From the NCBI RefSeq assembly GCF_017654505.1, contig NC_054537.1, positions 64,738,645 to 64,802,644 of the forward strand: a DNA stretch of 64,000 nt. The letters are read 5' to 3'. Origin of the DNA: Polyodon spathula (lineage: Eukaryota; Chordata; Actinopteri; Acipenseriformes; Polyodontidae). The stretch's first letter is position 1, and each line of letters opens with the position of its first letter. A program made the position numbers and the translations under genes. Below are positions 12,022-26,086 of this stretch, one piece after another. The notes beneath the pieces were generated by a model. The model had not been told where the DNA came from. It saw nothing but the letters and a program-made list of their open reading frames with translations, and did not search any database.

Positions 12022-12304
12022 CCCTCCCACCCTGGCAAAATAAAGGTTTAAACAAAATGCACAAACGTAACATAGGCTGGGCATTTGCCGTCACTATAAT
12101 TACCAACACAGGTCGACACTCACCAAACTATCTTCCCCACACAAAGGATTTTGCTCCCTTATATACATGTGGCCATTCCCCAGTTACCTAATTGGAGAAT
12201 GGCCACACCTGTGATTGTTGGCATGGACGGATTTAACCCCATCCCTGCCAACCATACATTCCCACACACACTGTTTACACAAGCAGGGCTTTTGCCCTGC
12301 CACA
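12022..12304 (-). mobile_element. Partial LTR, related to LTR at 204-619
   Basis: The right edge is TGCCACA (12298-12304). On the - strand the sequence shares with the LTR at 204-619 the start TGTGGCAG, an imperfect GCAAAAGCCCTGC hairpin and the block TTGGCAGGGATGGGGTTAA, and carries TATATAAGGGAG as a TATA box. The opposite LTR edge and a target duplication were not found, so it is truncated. Confidence 0.65.
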
Positions 12305-13589
12305 GTCCACTTATCGCCATATAAAGTGAATCGGGTGTGGATATGTTGCATAGGTACCCGGACTGCTAATAGTACGTGAGTCAGCACTAGCACTGCAAGT
12401 GAGGTGGTGCAGAAATCCTTCCCAAGCTGTGGTCTCTTCAGTGAATCCATGTCCTTTTTGTTTACTTTACTATTTTATGGATGCTTTTAATGGCTTTTCT
12501 GGGGGAGGATTAACAAATCCCAGACCATCACTTACCACCTCCTACTCAGCCCACAGTGTCTAGGGTCCAGGGTGGAGTCCAGCCCAGAAATGATGGCTCA
12601 GGTCCAGAGCCCCTTCTCTATTTAGAGTGGTTTACCATGGGTTGAGCTCCAGTTCTTCACCAGGCATTTTTTTTCTTTCTAGAAAACTATCAGTAGCTTG
12701 CTTCCGGGTTAAAGGGATGAGCTTTGATGAGCCGAATGGCATTGACAAAAATTCCAGTACATCTTTTCTTGTGTATAAATGTCATCCTGTGCTTAGAACA
12801 CAATAACATTTTTTTTATTAGTAGTTGCTGAGTACAGTCTTTGTTTTTTTAATTTGTAATAAGTTAATATGTCACAATGTGTTAATGTATAGAAAAAAAA
12901 CACATAACAGCAGTATAGAGATTTATTTCACTTGTGAAACACATTTCTTAAAAAAAATTAAAAAAAAGTTTTTACATGCCCATTTATAATCTACATGAAA
13001 CAGCAGAACAAATGACCAAAGAGGACCTCAATCAAAATAGAGAAGATGCTAATCCGAATCACAGTGGCCAGCCTGTTTGAAATACGGGAAGCCTTCACTG
13101 CTAATAGGAAAGGCAAGCAAACAGAGAGGAGGCTGGGAACAACTGGTGACCCTTCAGAATGCAAGCAAGTATCTTAACCTCTGTGCAAAAGACCCGGGCT
13201 CATGTGCATTTGTGGTTATAGAGCTTTGAACCACATCTCATCTCACCGACAGGGAACAGAATCTGTAATGGCAGTGCATCACACAGCACCGCCCGTTCCG
13301 CAAGCACCTGTTCTTACTATTGAAAGGACACAATTTCCTGCCTTCTGTTGTAACAATAAACCCCCTTCTAGTTACCAAAATAAGAGTAAAGTTTCCAAAA
13401 TAAGAGATTAAAGGAGAAAAACGAGCAGGCTCTTTTTTTATTTTTTTATTGTGGACAACTATATCACTGGGATGAGAGCAACAAAATTAAATTAGCTATA
13501 GTGCACAAAAACAAATGCATCTAGAAAACAAGTTTTGAGACAGCAAATTAACAAATTCCCAAGTCATTTTTAAGGTTGTCGTACATTAA
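12305..13589. other. Intergenic, no gene seen
   Basis: AT-rich sequence with short A and T runs. No exon, RNA gene or named repeat was recognised. Confidence 0.45.
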
Positions 13590-13795
13590 CTTGCTTTTTT
13601 TCCTGGCAGGCCAGGTGGATATACTCTGAATACACCATAGAGAGCTCACAAAGACGTAATAAATAACTTTGCCTTTTAGAGGAAATTATTTGCAGGGTCT
13701 TACAGTTACAGAAACATCACTTTGATTGTATTCTTTATTTCCTTCTGATCAGCGGCATGAAACTGCATCTGACTGAGTAGATGGAGGTAATGCTT
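13590..13795 (+). repeat. Dispersed repeat, copy A
   Basis: This segment matches 14745-14930 in order: GCCTTTTAGA/GCCTTCTAGA, then ACAGTTACAG, TTGATTGTATTCTT/TTGAATTTATTCTT, ATTTCCTTCTGA/ATTTCATTCTGA, GGCATGAAAC/GCCATGAAAC and TGACTG..TGG GATGGA. It is non-coding and its family was not recognised. Confidence 0.6.
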
Positions 13796-13833
13796 AACAG
13801 AGGCCTGGTTGCTCAAACTCCTAATGTATTATA

Positions 13834-14070
13834 CTTAAAGGGTAAGTAGCTTCAAATATCATTTAATTGCTTTTTTTTTACATTTCCTTTACTTTGCATG
13901 ATGTTTGCAAACATTCTGAGTGGTTCTGGGTTACAATTTTCCAGCAGGTTTTGAGCAGTGATAATGATAAATGGAGCAACAGAACCCAGAACTATTTAGC
14001 CTCACAAAACAGTAAAGGAAAAGTAGAAAATAAAAATGAATTAAAATGGGTATAAAAAGGATTTAAAATA
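13834..14070 (+). repeat. MITE-like element, left-end match
   Basis: CTTAAAGGGTAAGTAGCTTC (13834-13853) and the next 40 bases match the left end of the element at 19293-19629 (both continue AAAT.TCATTT then a T-run, ACATTTC and TTAC). The matching right terminus was not found here, so the copy is partial. Confidence 0.5.
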
Positions 14071-14558
14071 CACTTTATTGAGATGAGTTCTGAAATCGAG
14101 GACAAGATGGACCCTCAGTTTACAATGTGTCATTAATTTAGCAGAGAGCAGCACCCTATTGATGCTTCCTTGTGTTATGAAATCCCTAGGATGGGATTCA
14201 AATTACAGGCTGTGACTCATAGTTTCATTTATTTTTTTCCTGTACGTTTATTTAAAGCACATAGAAGCAACAGCTGCTCTTTATGGAAACAGTAATTTAG
14301 AGATTTTTATTCCTACAGGGAGTTTTTAAATAAACGACCGTAAAAAATGAAGGATTTAATAATATAGAACTGCAGTACATACTGGAGACGATTTAGCCCT
14401 CTTCACTTGACCTTCAGTAGTAGGTCCATGATCACAAGTGTTTTTATGCTGTAGTTTACTAATATACAACATGTGAATTTTTGTGTGTGTCATGTGTATG
14501 TAGATGTAAAAACTTTGTAAGTAAGAATAATGCTATTTAAGTATTGAAGCTCTGTCTC

Positions 14559-14595
14559 GTGAGCGCCAGTGTACCAACTGCACACTGGTGCTCAC
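14559..14595. other. Imperfect 14-bp hairpin
   Basis: GTGAGCGCCAGTGT and ACACTGGTGCTCAC are reverse complements with one mismatch, separated by a 9-base spacer. It could form a cruciform or RNA hairpin. No gene or known RNA family is attached. Confidence 0.6.
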
Positions 14596-14744
14596 AGAAC
14601 GTGGATCTCCAGGGCAAGGCTGGCAAGAGACGTAACACAGACCAAGGTGTTGTGTTTCCCAGCTCAGCAACTTAACCACTGTACAAAACAGCCAGGATTA
14701 TTACAGAGTGGAAGCACTGCTCAGAGTAAAATACCTCCTTTCTG

Positions 14745-14930
14745 CCACTGTGAGTGTTCAAAATACCACAATAAAACACTTGCCTTCTAGAAGAAAGTAT
14801 TCCCAAAGGCTAACAGTTACAGGGGCTTTGTTACTTACTTTGAATTTATTCTTCATTTCATTCTGAACAGGGCCATGAAACCCCCTGACTGTGTGGATGG
14901 AAGCAATGCTGAAATTACAGCATGTAAGTT
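14745..14930 (+). repeat. Dispersed repeat, copy B
   Basis: Second copy of the repeat at 13590-13795, in the same orientation about 1.15 kb away and diverged by substitutions and small indels. Confidence 0.6.
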
Positions 14931-17900
14931 GGCAATCCTACGCTATTACCCATTTTATCAGCACAATTCTCCAGTAAGGACCTGGGAGGCTCGTGTTTAA
15001 TAGCTAATCAAAGATTTACAAGACTGTATCACTACAGGCCTTTTTCATTCGCAAATTAAACATGTATCCCTTACTTTAGATCCTTATTGGAGATTTGTGC
15101 CAAGTCATAACATATGATTGGCATCCAACTCGATATTATTTACTTCCACCCACTCAGTGAAGCAGTGTTCATACAGCTGATCGAAAACAATACATTCCAA
15201 GTTCTCACAGTGAGTGCTAAAGCCTGTGAAACTTGTTGCACAATTGACTGTTTTTCAGTGATGGACCCCAGTCAGCTCGAAACAAATACATTCCTCTAAA
15301 AGGTGAGAGATCTATTATGCAAGCCCTTGGTATGGTTTCAGAGTCTTATTGGTGCCTTGAGTCTTCCTCATCATCCTCAGTCTAGAGGTATTCCCTGTTC
15401 TGTGCCTAAATCATTTAGTTTCTCTTGCAAATAAAAACAGCAAATTCCCATCCATCTTATTTGGTTTTTTGGTGGTACAGAAAATAATTAATTGACACAA
15501 GCACTGATTGCCACAAAAAACTGTAAAAGGATATATTTTGTAATAAGAAAAAAATGGTCTCAAATTTGTGAGTTAGTAATATGTACATTGACTCGTTTTA
15601 TAACAGTTTAAGAATATACTGTTACTTGCAACTTTTCAGTTAAAAAAAACTGCCATACTAAATAAAAATTTTATGTTGCCTTCATTATTTAAATTCTCAT
15701 TGCATAAGAACATCTCTACAAATGATAAGGTCAGTTCTTCCTACTGTATACATAATTAATTAATGCAATAACATGTATTAAATTCATTCATTTATTAATT
15801 AAATACTGTATGTCCGTTCTCTTCTTATACACCTAGAGTGTAGTTTAAGGTGAAATTACTCAATCACTTTAAGAATGACAAAAATAAATTATGTTTTCTT
15901 GTCCTCTGTTTTTTTTTTTATATTTAATATTTTTTGGTGTGGTTGCCAGTTTTTTCAAACATTCGCCAAGATAGCTCTTTTTTCTCTCATATGGCACCAT
16001 CTTTGGAAACTGCACTCACATTTTCCAGCAGATGTGATATTCAGGACCAAGGAAAATGTACTGTATAGTATGTACCTTGAAAAAATAACAATGGATTATA
16101 AAATGATTTTTAAAGCAACAGTTTATTTTAAATATATGCAGTGTGATTTTGAAAACAGAGCAATGTATATATTTATTTGATTCGGATTAGCTAAGACATT
16201 TTCCAGAATGTCATTTGTCATTTGTGATGTTTGTACATTCTGTCCTAATGTGACTAATAATGTTTTTTTTTCCTATGGTATGTTTATGAATCACACTCTA
16301 GGCTTGGGTGTAAAGAGTGACCTTCACCAGAGAGGTGCAGCTTATACATATCACAGAATGCATGTCAGGGATTTCATTTGTTATACAAATAGTAAGTTAT
16401 GGGAGGGACACACAAGCAGTGGTGGAGGAAGAGGAAGATGGGCCCCAGTACAGGACCTTATTGTGGGCCCCCCTCCCCAAACGTTAATTTAATCCTTATT
16501 TATAAACATCAAACACACCAAATCAAGCGTTCAGTATTGAACTGTATTTAATTGTCAGAATGTTATCATGTATGAAACAGTATGTAATAAGAACATGTTC
16601 TACTCGCCTACTTTATTTTATTTTGCGTACATCTTTACATCCAACACTATACATTTTTTTAATCATAAACAAACAGGTTTAATCACTAACCCTACCAGGA
16701 TTACCCAATTACGCGATCACAAAAATTATTACAGAATTCACCATTCTGCACAAACATTTGCAGAAACAGTCTCACGTAGGAAATCGTTTTTATTATTATT
16801 TATTATTATTATTATTATTATAATAATGTTGATTTGCTGTATTTTATTTTGGTGCCTGCAGCAGCACCCAACAGCTTCCGTCTAATCTACAGGATGAATC
16901 AATAACAATTTGCTACATTTCTCTCAGATGAGACATTAAACCACAGTCCTGTCAGCTCTCATTATAAACATAAAAGATCACTTTTCAGAGAAGCTACATG
17001 CTGAAGAGAAGATTTCTGCTAGCCTGCAATTCTGGGGAATCTATTAAAACTGGAGTCCTGTTTAAATCTGCCTTGGTCTCGGCCTATTTCTGATAGAAAC
17101 AAACTGTTGATTTCAGTGACAGATGGAAACATGGCATTAAATGCACCTTAGATTGATTGGGGCTTTGCATAGCCTATAACAGACATAGTAAAAATGGGCT
17201 GGATCCAACTGATATACAATGGGAGTATTTCAATTCTTGCTGCATCTTGGTTTAAATATCCAAATTGTGCCAGTTATTTAAGGGGTGTTGTTTATTTTTG
17301 AATGACCCCTGGAAGGTATTTCCGCTCCTGGAGGAGTGAGCTTGACCATCCCTGGTTGGTGAAGCAAGTCAAAAATGTCTGTGAAATCTAATTAGTTGTG
17401 CATGATTACCTTTTCAGTTGGAAAGAACTTCTGCTGGAAGAACTCTCCATTGAGTGTAATCTCTAAATTATGATTTCACGATGGAAGGAAACTTTTCTAG
17501 CCAGTTAGCTTTTTCTTTTTTTTTATCTTAATGACTTTTAGCTTTGTCAATAAGAAGTCCAACAAAGAATGAGAGGGCAGCTTTTAACTGGCTTTGTGAG
17601 CAATATGTTTGAACTGAGCAGGAACAAGACAGAATAAGAAAATCCTTTACTGTGATTCACCATACTATTCTTCTTTTACTCAGTTTTAGATATTCAGTCC
17701 TGGGCTTCTCTCAAGCAGAGACTGACAATTATATGGCTAGTGTTTTACTTAGGAGTTCCTCATCTTGTGGCCCTTCACATAGCTCTGATTTATTTCACAA
17801 GATGAGGTTTGAAATAGTTACCTGATGGAAAATTGATGGGCCTGTAATACATACAGACCCCAGTGCAGTTTGCATTACCTCTGCCAGTGTGTCCTGCTAA

Positions 17901-18638
17901 ACGTTACCTGTGTAACAAATCCACCAATTGGACAACTGATTTTGTTCCTGACCAGTAAATGTTTTAAATCACCTTTGCTGTTGCTGCAGCTAGTAGCAGG
18001 AACATGCCTATTTGGATTTCAGAGTAATAGGGGGAAGCAGGGTTAGGGTTAGGAGGAAGCGCTGTTAGCTAAAATTATCGCTGGGTAATGTAAACAAACA
18101 AACTGTATCTGCTTTTTGAAGTAGAGTGCACAGAAGCACAAGCTATGGAGGACTAGTAAACAGACACAGAAATTATACTCTACTGTAAAAAAGCAACAAC
18201 ATTAATTTACTTTTAGTGTGATATTTGTATTTCTTTTTAAATTGAGCTATAGCAATTCAATGACATTTTGATAGATAATGTATGCTATGTACTATTTAAC
18301 AACCACTCTCCCACCTGTGTATTTTTGTTAGGACTGGCCAAAGCACTTTCATGTAAATAACACAATTTAAAATATGAAATTCAGCAGCTTCTGTGCATTT
18401 TGCAGACACCCACTTTGCAGGCTCTGCTCTCGTGCCAAGTCAAATGAGATCAGACACTTCGTCACTGCTCACCCCAGGAGCTAATTACCACTTTCGTTTA
18501 CAGCTGCCTCTGGTTAGTTGAACTCGGTTTCTAAGACAACAAAAAGGGTGTTAATTTTCCAAAATGCAGCTCCAGACAAGCGAGAGCTTATGCAAATGTT
18601 ACCCTGTGAGTGTCATTTAGGAAAAAAAGCCATAACAG

Positions 18639-18670
<32 letters not shown>

Positions 18671-19292
18671 AAAGGTCTGCTTGTATTCTAATTATAAGTG
18701 TTTGAAGTAACAATTGTTGGGTGTTTTCTCAGAAGGAATTGTTTTGTTGTTTGTTGTTTTTCCATAATGGTAACACTGCAGGGTGGTTATGTTTAGTAAG
18801 TAAGAAAGGATTTGAAACCATACCAAAATAATTTAGTATGAGGATAATAAAAAACAAAAAACAGTACATAAGGCACAAAGTGGAAATATTAGCTTACTGA
18901 ATTTAAATGTTTGTAGATTGACTGGGTGAATTTGATGGAGAAGATTGAAGACCAATCATTATATTAAAGACCAAGCTTTATGAAAATCTGTTAATAATAT
19001 AGACATTTTCCAGTTAAATTCTCCAGAATTATAATGTATTTTATATAAAGCTTTTCTAAAAAAACAAAACAAAAAAAAAAAACAAAGAGTGATAGAGAGA
19101 GAGATAGAGAACTGAGAATTAACTAACTGGCGATTTCTTACTATTTTTGGTGTTCGGATTGCAATAGGATTTCATTGTTGCTCAACAACATCACAAACTT
19201 CTAGAGAGTTACGTCATTGAAATATATAGATTGTGGCCTTGATTAGACAAGTTAACCACTTATTGACCATTTACAATTTACACTGTGCTGAA
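14931..19292. other. Intergenic with simple repeats
   Basis: No gene recognised. It contains a (TTA)n run at about 16795-16825, a T run at 18639-18661, two tandem TTAGGG-like units near 18040, and a 27-base block at 17701-17727 that recurs exactly at 45055-45081. Confidence 0.5.
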
Positions 19293-19629
19293 TTTTAAGA
19301 GGGAGTGACTTCAAATGTCATTTCAGTTGCTTTTTTTTACATTTCTCTTACTGTTCTGGTGTTTGATTCTGGGTTCTGTCGCTCCAATATTAAGTTGCTG
19401 TCATTTTCGACAAATTCTGCCTTTGAGCTTGTTCAGGGACCCAACTGCTTTCTTCATTCCTTTCAAATCATGACTTTTCAACTCTGCCAGCCCTACCTCT
19501 CGTACACACAATACAGACAGAGAGAGAGAGTAGGTGGGGCTGGCAGAGTTTAAAGGTTATATTATGTCGTGATCTGAATGGAATGCAGAAGTTTGTTCAA
19601 AAGAATCTGAAAGCTACTTACTCTTTAAA
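19293..19629. mobile_element. MITE-like element with imperfect inverted ends
   Basis: The left end TTTTAAGAGGGAGTGACTTC (19293-19312) is an imperfect reverse complement of the right end GAAAGCTACTTACTCTTTAA (19609 onward). The same terminal motif recurs at 2034-2052, 13834-13853 and 29374-29393. There is no coding capacity; a GA repeat lies near 19521. Confidence 0.55.
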
Positions 19630-20931
19630 CAAATCATATATATGTTATTATTGCGGCTATCATAAGCAATGCACTCTGCTTGTGTATACAATACATTTTA
19701 CAGGTGAAATAAAATAATGTTCCCTATATGGTTGTTTTTTTCCTTTTGGAAAACAGCAGTGTACACTAGTACAAGCAAAAGTACTGTGACCCACTGCTTC
19801 TTTTGTCCAGACTGCCGTGCTCTGCTCATGTAGCGCTGGAGAATGTGGCCGTTTTAAATGGACACATTCCAAAAAAATAAAAAAGAAATAAATGTTTATG
19901 TGAGGAGCATGCAATTGCCAGCAGTTATACAATGTGGCATTTCAGAGACAATAAAAAGAGTCTGGATGATTCTGCTGTAAAAGAAATGTTATTACTATAA
20001 TAAACCTTCAATCCCAGGTGGACTATATCGAAAAGGTCAAGCTATAAAATATCTAGTTGTTGACCAACAGTGTTATTAAAATTTTCTTGCCTGCACTTCT
20101 TGTTTTCCACCCTGATCTCTGCGCCGAGTATTTCTTAGTTTTTTAATGTATTTCTGCAAACATTGCATTCACACTTATAATCATGAGGCTCAGTTTCCAT
20201 GCTTGGGTTAGGAAAGAAAAGCACCTTGACAGAACTGTTCCAGAGGAGCACATTTAACTCAAGTGCTGCAGGAGCATGTTTCTGCAACACAGGAGCTGCA
20301 GGCTGCAGATTTATCGCATGCACTTCTGCAATAACCTATGTGTTTCTGATCTTTTTGGCCAGGTTGTGGTTTAACAGTACTGTATCAATTGACATTTATA
20401 GTTCACAGTGTATTCGACATCACATCGTAACTGTCATGCTGTAATAATGTACAGGGTTGTTTGGATGATGCTCCACTGGAATCAGCCACAGCTGGATTTG
20501 TTTTAGAGCATTTTATAGTACCAGTGATTTCCCCTGGATTGCCTCAACCATCTATCAGTGGTTATCCCAGGCTTACCGTTAAAAAAATCCAGCTGTAGCT
20601 TATCCCAGCAGGGTATATGTTGAAAAAATGTACACCTAAGCCAGGGTAAGCACTGACCCTTTTGGGAGAAGCACATGTTCAAAATAACAGTATCCAGTGA
20701 GCATACTTGGTAAGTGCAGGAGACTTGCTCCTTCAGCAACCTCGGTTTTCTGTTAAGTTCACTTTATGTGGTTAAAGGGAAAGAGTTATGCCTGTGATAA
20801 CAGACTGCAATCTGTGGATCAACCAGAGCTTGACTGGTTTTGGATTGTCTTCTCTTTTTGTTGTGAACCCAATGCCTTTGTGTGGATCTACTGAGATATG
20901 GGTTCACCTTCACAGCATTCGGTTATACCAA
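19630..20931. other. Intergenic, no gene seen
   Basis: No exon or RNA gene was recognised. The 60-90 codon open frames on both strands lack family motifs. Confidence 0.45.
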
Positions 20932-21663
20932 TATGGCCAAAAGCTTAGCATTAGTTAGAATTTTAGGATTGGGACAAAATTTATAAAAATATATATATAT
21001 ATGAACATAATTTAGATATTTTATTAAACATCATGTAATCAGGGCTCCCAAGTGGCACATCCAGTAAAGGCGCTCTGCGTGGAGTGCAGGATGCGCCCTA
21101 TAGCCTGGAGATCGCTGGATTGAGTCCAGGTTATGCCATCGCCGATTGTGGCCAGGAATTCCCAGGGGGCGGCGCACAATTGGCCGAGCGCTGCCCGGGT
21201 AGAGAGGGTTCAGGTCAGTTCACCACGCGCCAGCGACTCCTGTGTCCACCATTCAGATCTGTGTTGTCCTCCGACACTATAGGTCTGGTGGCTTCGCTGT
21301 AGACCTGCAGTGTGAAAAAATATGGCTTGGCTGGACACTTTTCAGAGGACACGTGTGTCTGCTGCCATTTCCCGAATCGGTGGGGGAGTTGCAGTGGTGA
21401 ACCAGGATAAAAATAATAATTGGGCATTCTAAATTGGTGAGAAAACGAGGGTAATCAAAGAAACTAAAAAATTATATCCCAAAAGTCTACCGGAAGCTAT
21501 AATAGCACTACAGTATTTCATGTTAGTTTTCAAAATGCCACATTTTCACTTTTTGCCATGTTTTTTATAAAAATATATGGAAAAATACAAAGCAGTATGT
21601 AATTCAATATGTTAACATAAAATTATTCAGCAGGTTTCATTCGCCTTTTTGAAGCAAAATTAG
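20932..21663 (+). mobile_element. DNA transposon remnant copy 2, interrupted by SINE
   Basis: The parts at 20932-21041 and 21451-21663 align in order with the element at 9749-11180, from TATGGCCA through ACATAATTTAGATATTTTAT to CAAAGCAGTATGTAATTCAA and CTATAGGGT. The intervening 409 bases are a SINE. No transposase frame remains. Confidence 0.7.
21042..21450 (+). mobile_element. tRNA-derived SINE with 7-bp TSD
   Basis: The 5' head resembles a tRNA gene with an A-box-like AGTGGCACATCCAGTAAAGG and a B-box-like GGATTGAGTCC, the internal RNA polymerase III promoter elements. A long unrelated body follows. The insert is bounded by GTAATCA at 21035-21041 and 21451-21457. The related element at 9749 carries a single GTAATCA (9894-9900) followed by the same TAGAAACTA-like flank, which gives the unoccupied site. 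It encodes no protein and would have moved with LINE enzymes. Confidence 0.85.
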
Positions 21664-21847
21664 TTGACTCTATAGGGTAATAATATGTCCCAAATTGAAT
21701 CTAAACACTTTAAATTTGAAGCAACGAAGAGACCTGGAAAATGCCAGAACCAAAAGCTGAACACTATATGGAGAAAGGCTCCAAGAGGGAGGATCATTCC
21801 GTGTGATAGAGGCGTGAACAGGCATACAGTTGGACAGTCGTCTATTT

Positions 21848-21945
21848 GCAATTCATCAAATGGACAATGATTACCTGCCAATTCATCAAATGGACAATGA
21901 TTACCTGCCAATTCATCAAACTGAAAGTGATTATCCTGCCAATTC
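21848..21945. repeat. Tandem repeat, about 30-bp unit
   Basis: About three copies of a unit starting CAATTCATCAAATGGACAAT, the third diverged, followed by a partial fourth (CAATTCATGAG). Two units are identical over 30 bases. Confidence 0.85.
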
Positions 21946-22998
21946 ATGAGGGGGACGTGCTTTGCGATCTGTGTAATAATGGTATGGTCAGGTTGCATGC
22001 TTTCAGAACTCGGAAGGGTGATCACAGGGTAAGCAGCTCAAAAATTGAAAGCGGCTCATTCTTTCTATGGGATAGCCAAGGTACTTAGTGAGCAGACTCC
22101 ACAGTTTATGTGTTACTCTAGTGGAAAACTTGTACTGGTGCTGGCAGAGAGCAAACAAGATCTGTGTGGCCCAGATATTCCATCCTGACCAAGGGACAGG
22201 GTTCAAAATGCTATTGTTTTGTTGCCGCATCAGGCACCTTTTTTAGCAGTTACTCACAGAGTCATTCCAAAATTTAAATATCCCTTTTATGAGTTGGGTA
22301 CATTAAACTTGAAAATACAACTAATCCAGGACTTCCCAAACCCAATACTCGGGACCCCAGTGTCTGGTTTTCATTCCAACTGAGGTCTCAATTAGACCTT
22401 CTTAATTGTTCTCAGCTAAAAAGTTGCAGATATATAATGATTACCTATGCTTTACTGTGCTTTCACTATGGTTTATTACACTTTGCTACAGTTTTACAAT
22501 GGGAAATGTTTATAGGGGTTATTTAACAATGTAAGTTATATTAAAGTTTTTAGGGGAATTTAAAAAAAAAAAAAGATATATAAAGATATATCATACTATA
22601 ACACATTTGCATTTATTACAATTTGCAGTTAGGTACCTGACAATTATCCTAGAGAAAATAAGTATTATTTTCAATAGCAGTATCTATTGTTTGTCAACAT
22701 TTGCAGTGTTAATTTAAGGGCAACGATTACATATATTTTACTGTTTAGACCATTAAAATATATTGTGTCTATATACAGTAGCAACAAGTAGACTTCAAGT
22801 GCAAGTATGCTCGAAACAGCATCAGTGAAGATTATATGCCATTTTATGAAGGTCCGTTTGGAAGGTGAACCTTTAATGCACAGAGTTTGTAAAAATTACT
22901 TGAACTTTCTATCAACATGTGGAGTATAATACTTAGTACGATACATTGTTTTCAGCATTTACAAGGCAGAGATATGCAGGTAATCCTACCCCCTCCAG
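21946..22998. other. Intergenic, no gene seen
   Basis: AT-rich sequence with an A run near 22562. Nothing coding was recognised. Confidence 0.45.
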
Positions 22999-23065
<67 letters not shown>

Positions 23066-23083
23066 ACCCCCCCCCCCACCCCC
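22999..23083. repeat. Poly(C) tract, 67 uninterrupted C
   Basis: Uninterrupted C from 22999 to 23065, then C11 and C5 separated by single A bases. The complementary strand is a long G run able to form quadruplex structures. Length is likely to be unreliable in assembly. Confidence 0.95.
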
Positions 23084-24817
<1,734 letters not shown>

Positions 24818-26086
24818 TACAGTGCCGTGAAAAAGTATTTGCCCCCTGTCTGATCTTCTGCATTTTGGCGTACTTTTGACACTGAATGTTATCAGATCTT
24901 CAACCAAAATCTAATATTTGATAAAAGTGCCCCTGAGTGAACAAAAAACATACAATTTTGATACTTATTTTATTTATTTATTAAGGGAAGTAATGCAACA
25001 CCCAATGCCCCCGTGTGAAAAAGTAATCCCTTAGACTCAGTAACTGGTTACGCCACCTTTAGCAGCAATAACTGCATACAAACGCTTCCTGTAGTTATTG
25101 ATCAGTCTCTCGCAGCGCCATGTATTGGCCCACTCCTTCATGCAGAACTGCTTCAACTCAGTGATATTTATGGGTTTTCGAGCATAAACATAAACTTGTT
25201 TCAGGTCCTACCACAACATCTCAATGGGGTTTAGGTCTGGACTTTGACTAGGCCATTCCAAAACTTTTTTTTTTCTTCAACCATTCTGATGTAGACTCGC
25301 TTGCGTGTTTCGGATCATTGTCTTGCTGCATGACCCAGCTGCGCTTCAGCTTCAGCTCACGGACGGATGGCCTGACATTCTCCTGTAGAATTCTCTGATA
25401 CAGAGCAGAATTCATGGTTCCTTCACTGATGGCAAGTCATCCAGGTCCTGATGTAACAAAGCATCCCCAAATCATGACACTACTACCACTATACTTGACC
25501 GTTGGTATGAGGTTCTTACTGTGGAATGCAGTGTTTGGTTTTCGCCAGACATAACTGGGTCCATGTTGGCCAAAAAGTTCCACTTTTGACTCATCTGTCC
25601 ATAGAACATTGTTCCAGAACTCTTGAGAATCATCTAAGTGCTTTTTGACAAACTTGAGACGAGCATTGATGTTCTTCTTAGTGAGCAGTGGTTTCCGCCT
25701 TGCTACTCTGCCATGAATCCCATTTTTGCCCAGTGTGTTTCTGATGGTGGAGTCATGAACACTGACCTTAGCTGAGGCGAGAGAGGCCTGCAGATCCCTG
25801 GATGTTGTTCTAGGGTTCTTTGTGACTTCCTGGATGATTTTATGCCTTGCTCTTGGAGAGATTTTGGCAGGATGGCCAGTCCTGGGAATATTCACTACTG
25901 CCCCAAACTTTCTCCATATGGACAATATGGCTCCGACTGTGGTTTGGTGGAGCCCCAGAGCCTTAGAAATTTTTTTCTCCCAGACTCCCTCTATATACTA
26001 CTACAACCCTCAAAAAGATCTGACCAAATTCAATGTGAAAAATGTGCAAAAATGCCGAAAATCAGACAGGGGGCAAATACTATATA
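24818..26086 (-). mobile_element. Tc1-like DNA transposon, inactive
   Basis: The left end (24818-24863) contains AGTATTTGCCCCCTGTCTGA, and the right end near 26061-26086 contains its reverse complement TCAGACAGGGGGCAAATACT, so the termini are inverted repeats. Beyond that, the right end continues directly into TA repeats, so its outermost bases are lost. The - strand encodes a transposase relic. Insertion at TA is typical of Tc1/mariner. Confidence 0.88.
24990..25925 (-). pseudogene. Tc1-like transposase pseudogene
   Basis: The enzyme would cut and paste its own transposon. From 25925 downward the frame reads PRTGHPAKISPRARHKIIQE (HTH region), then NNVLWTDESKVELFG with the first catalytic Asp, and KYSGSSVMIWGCF. 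A TGA follows TSGPG. Beyond it the same product continues with SEGTMNSALYQRIL, QQDNDPKHA (second Asp) and SPDLNPIEMLW (the Glu), after which a TAG follows. All three catalytic acids are present, but two stops and a missing conventional N-terminus make it non-coding. Confidence 0.85.

Noticed and set aside
18040..18056. TTAGGG units suggesting an interstitial telomere
   Set aside because: Only two adjacent units are present, which is expected by chance in this much sequence.
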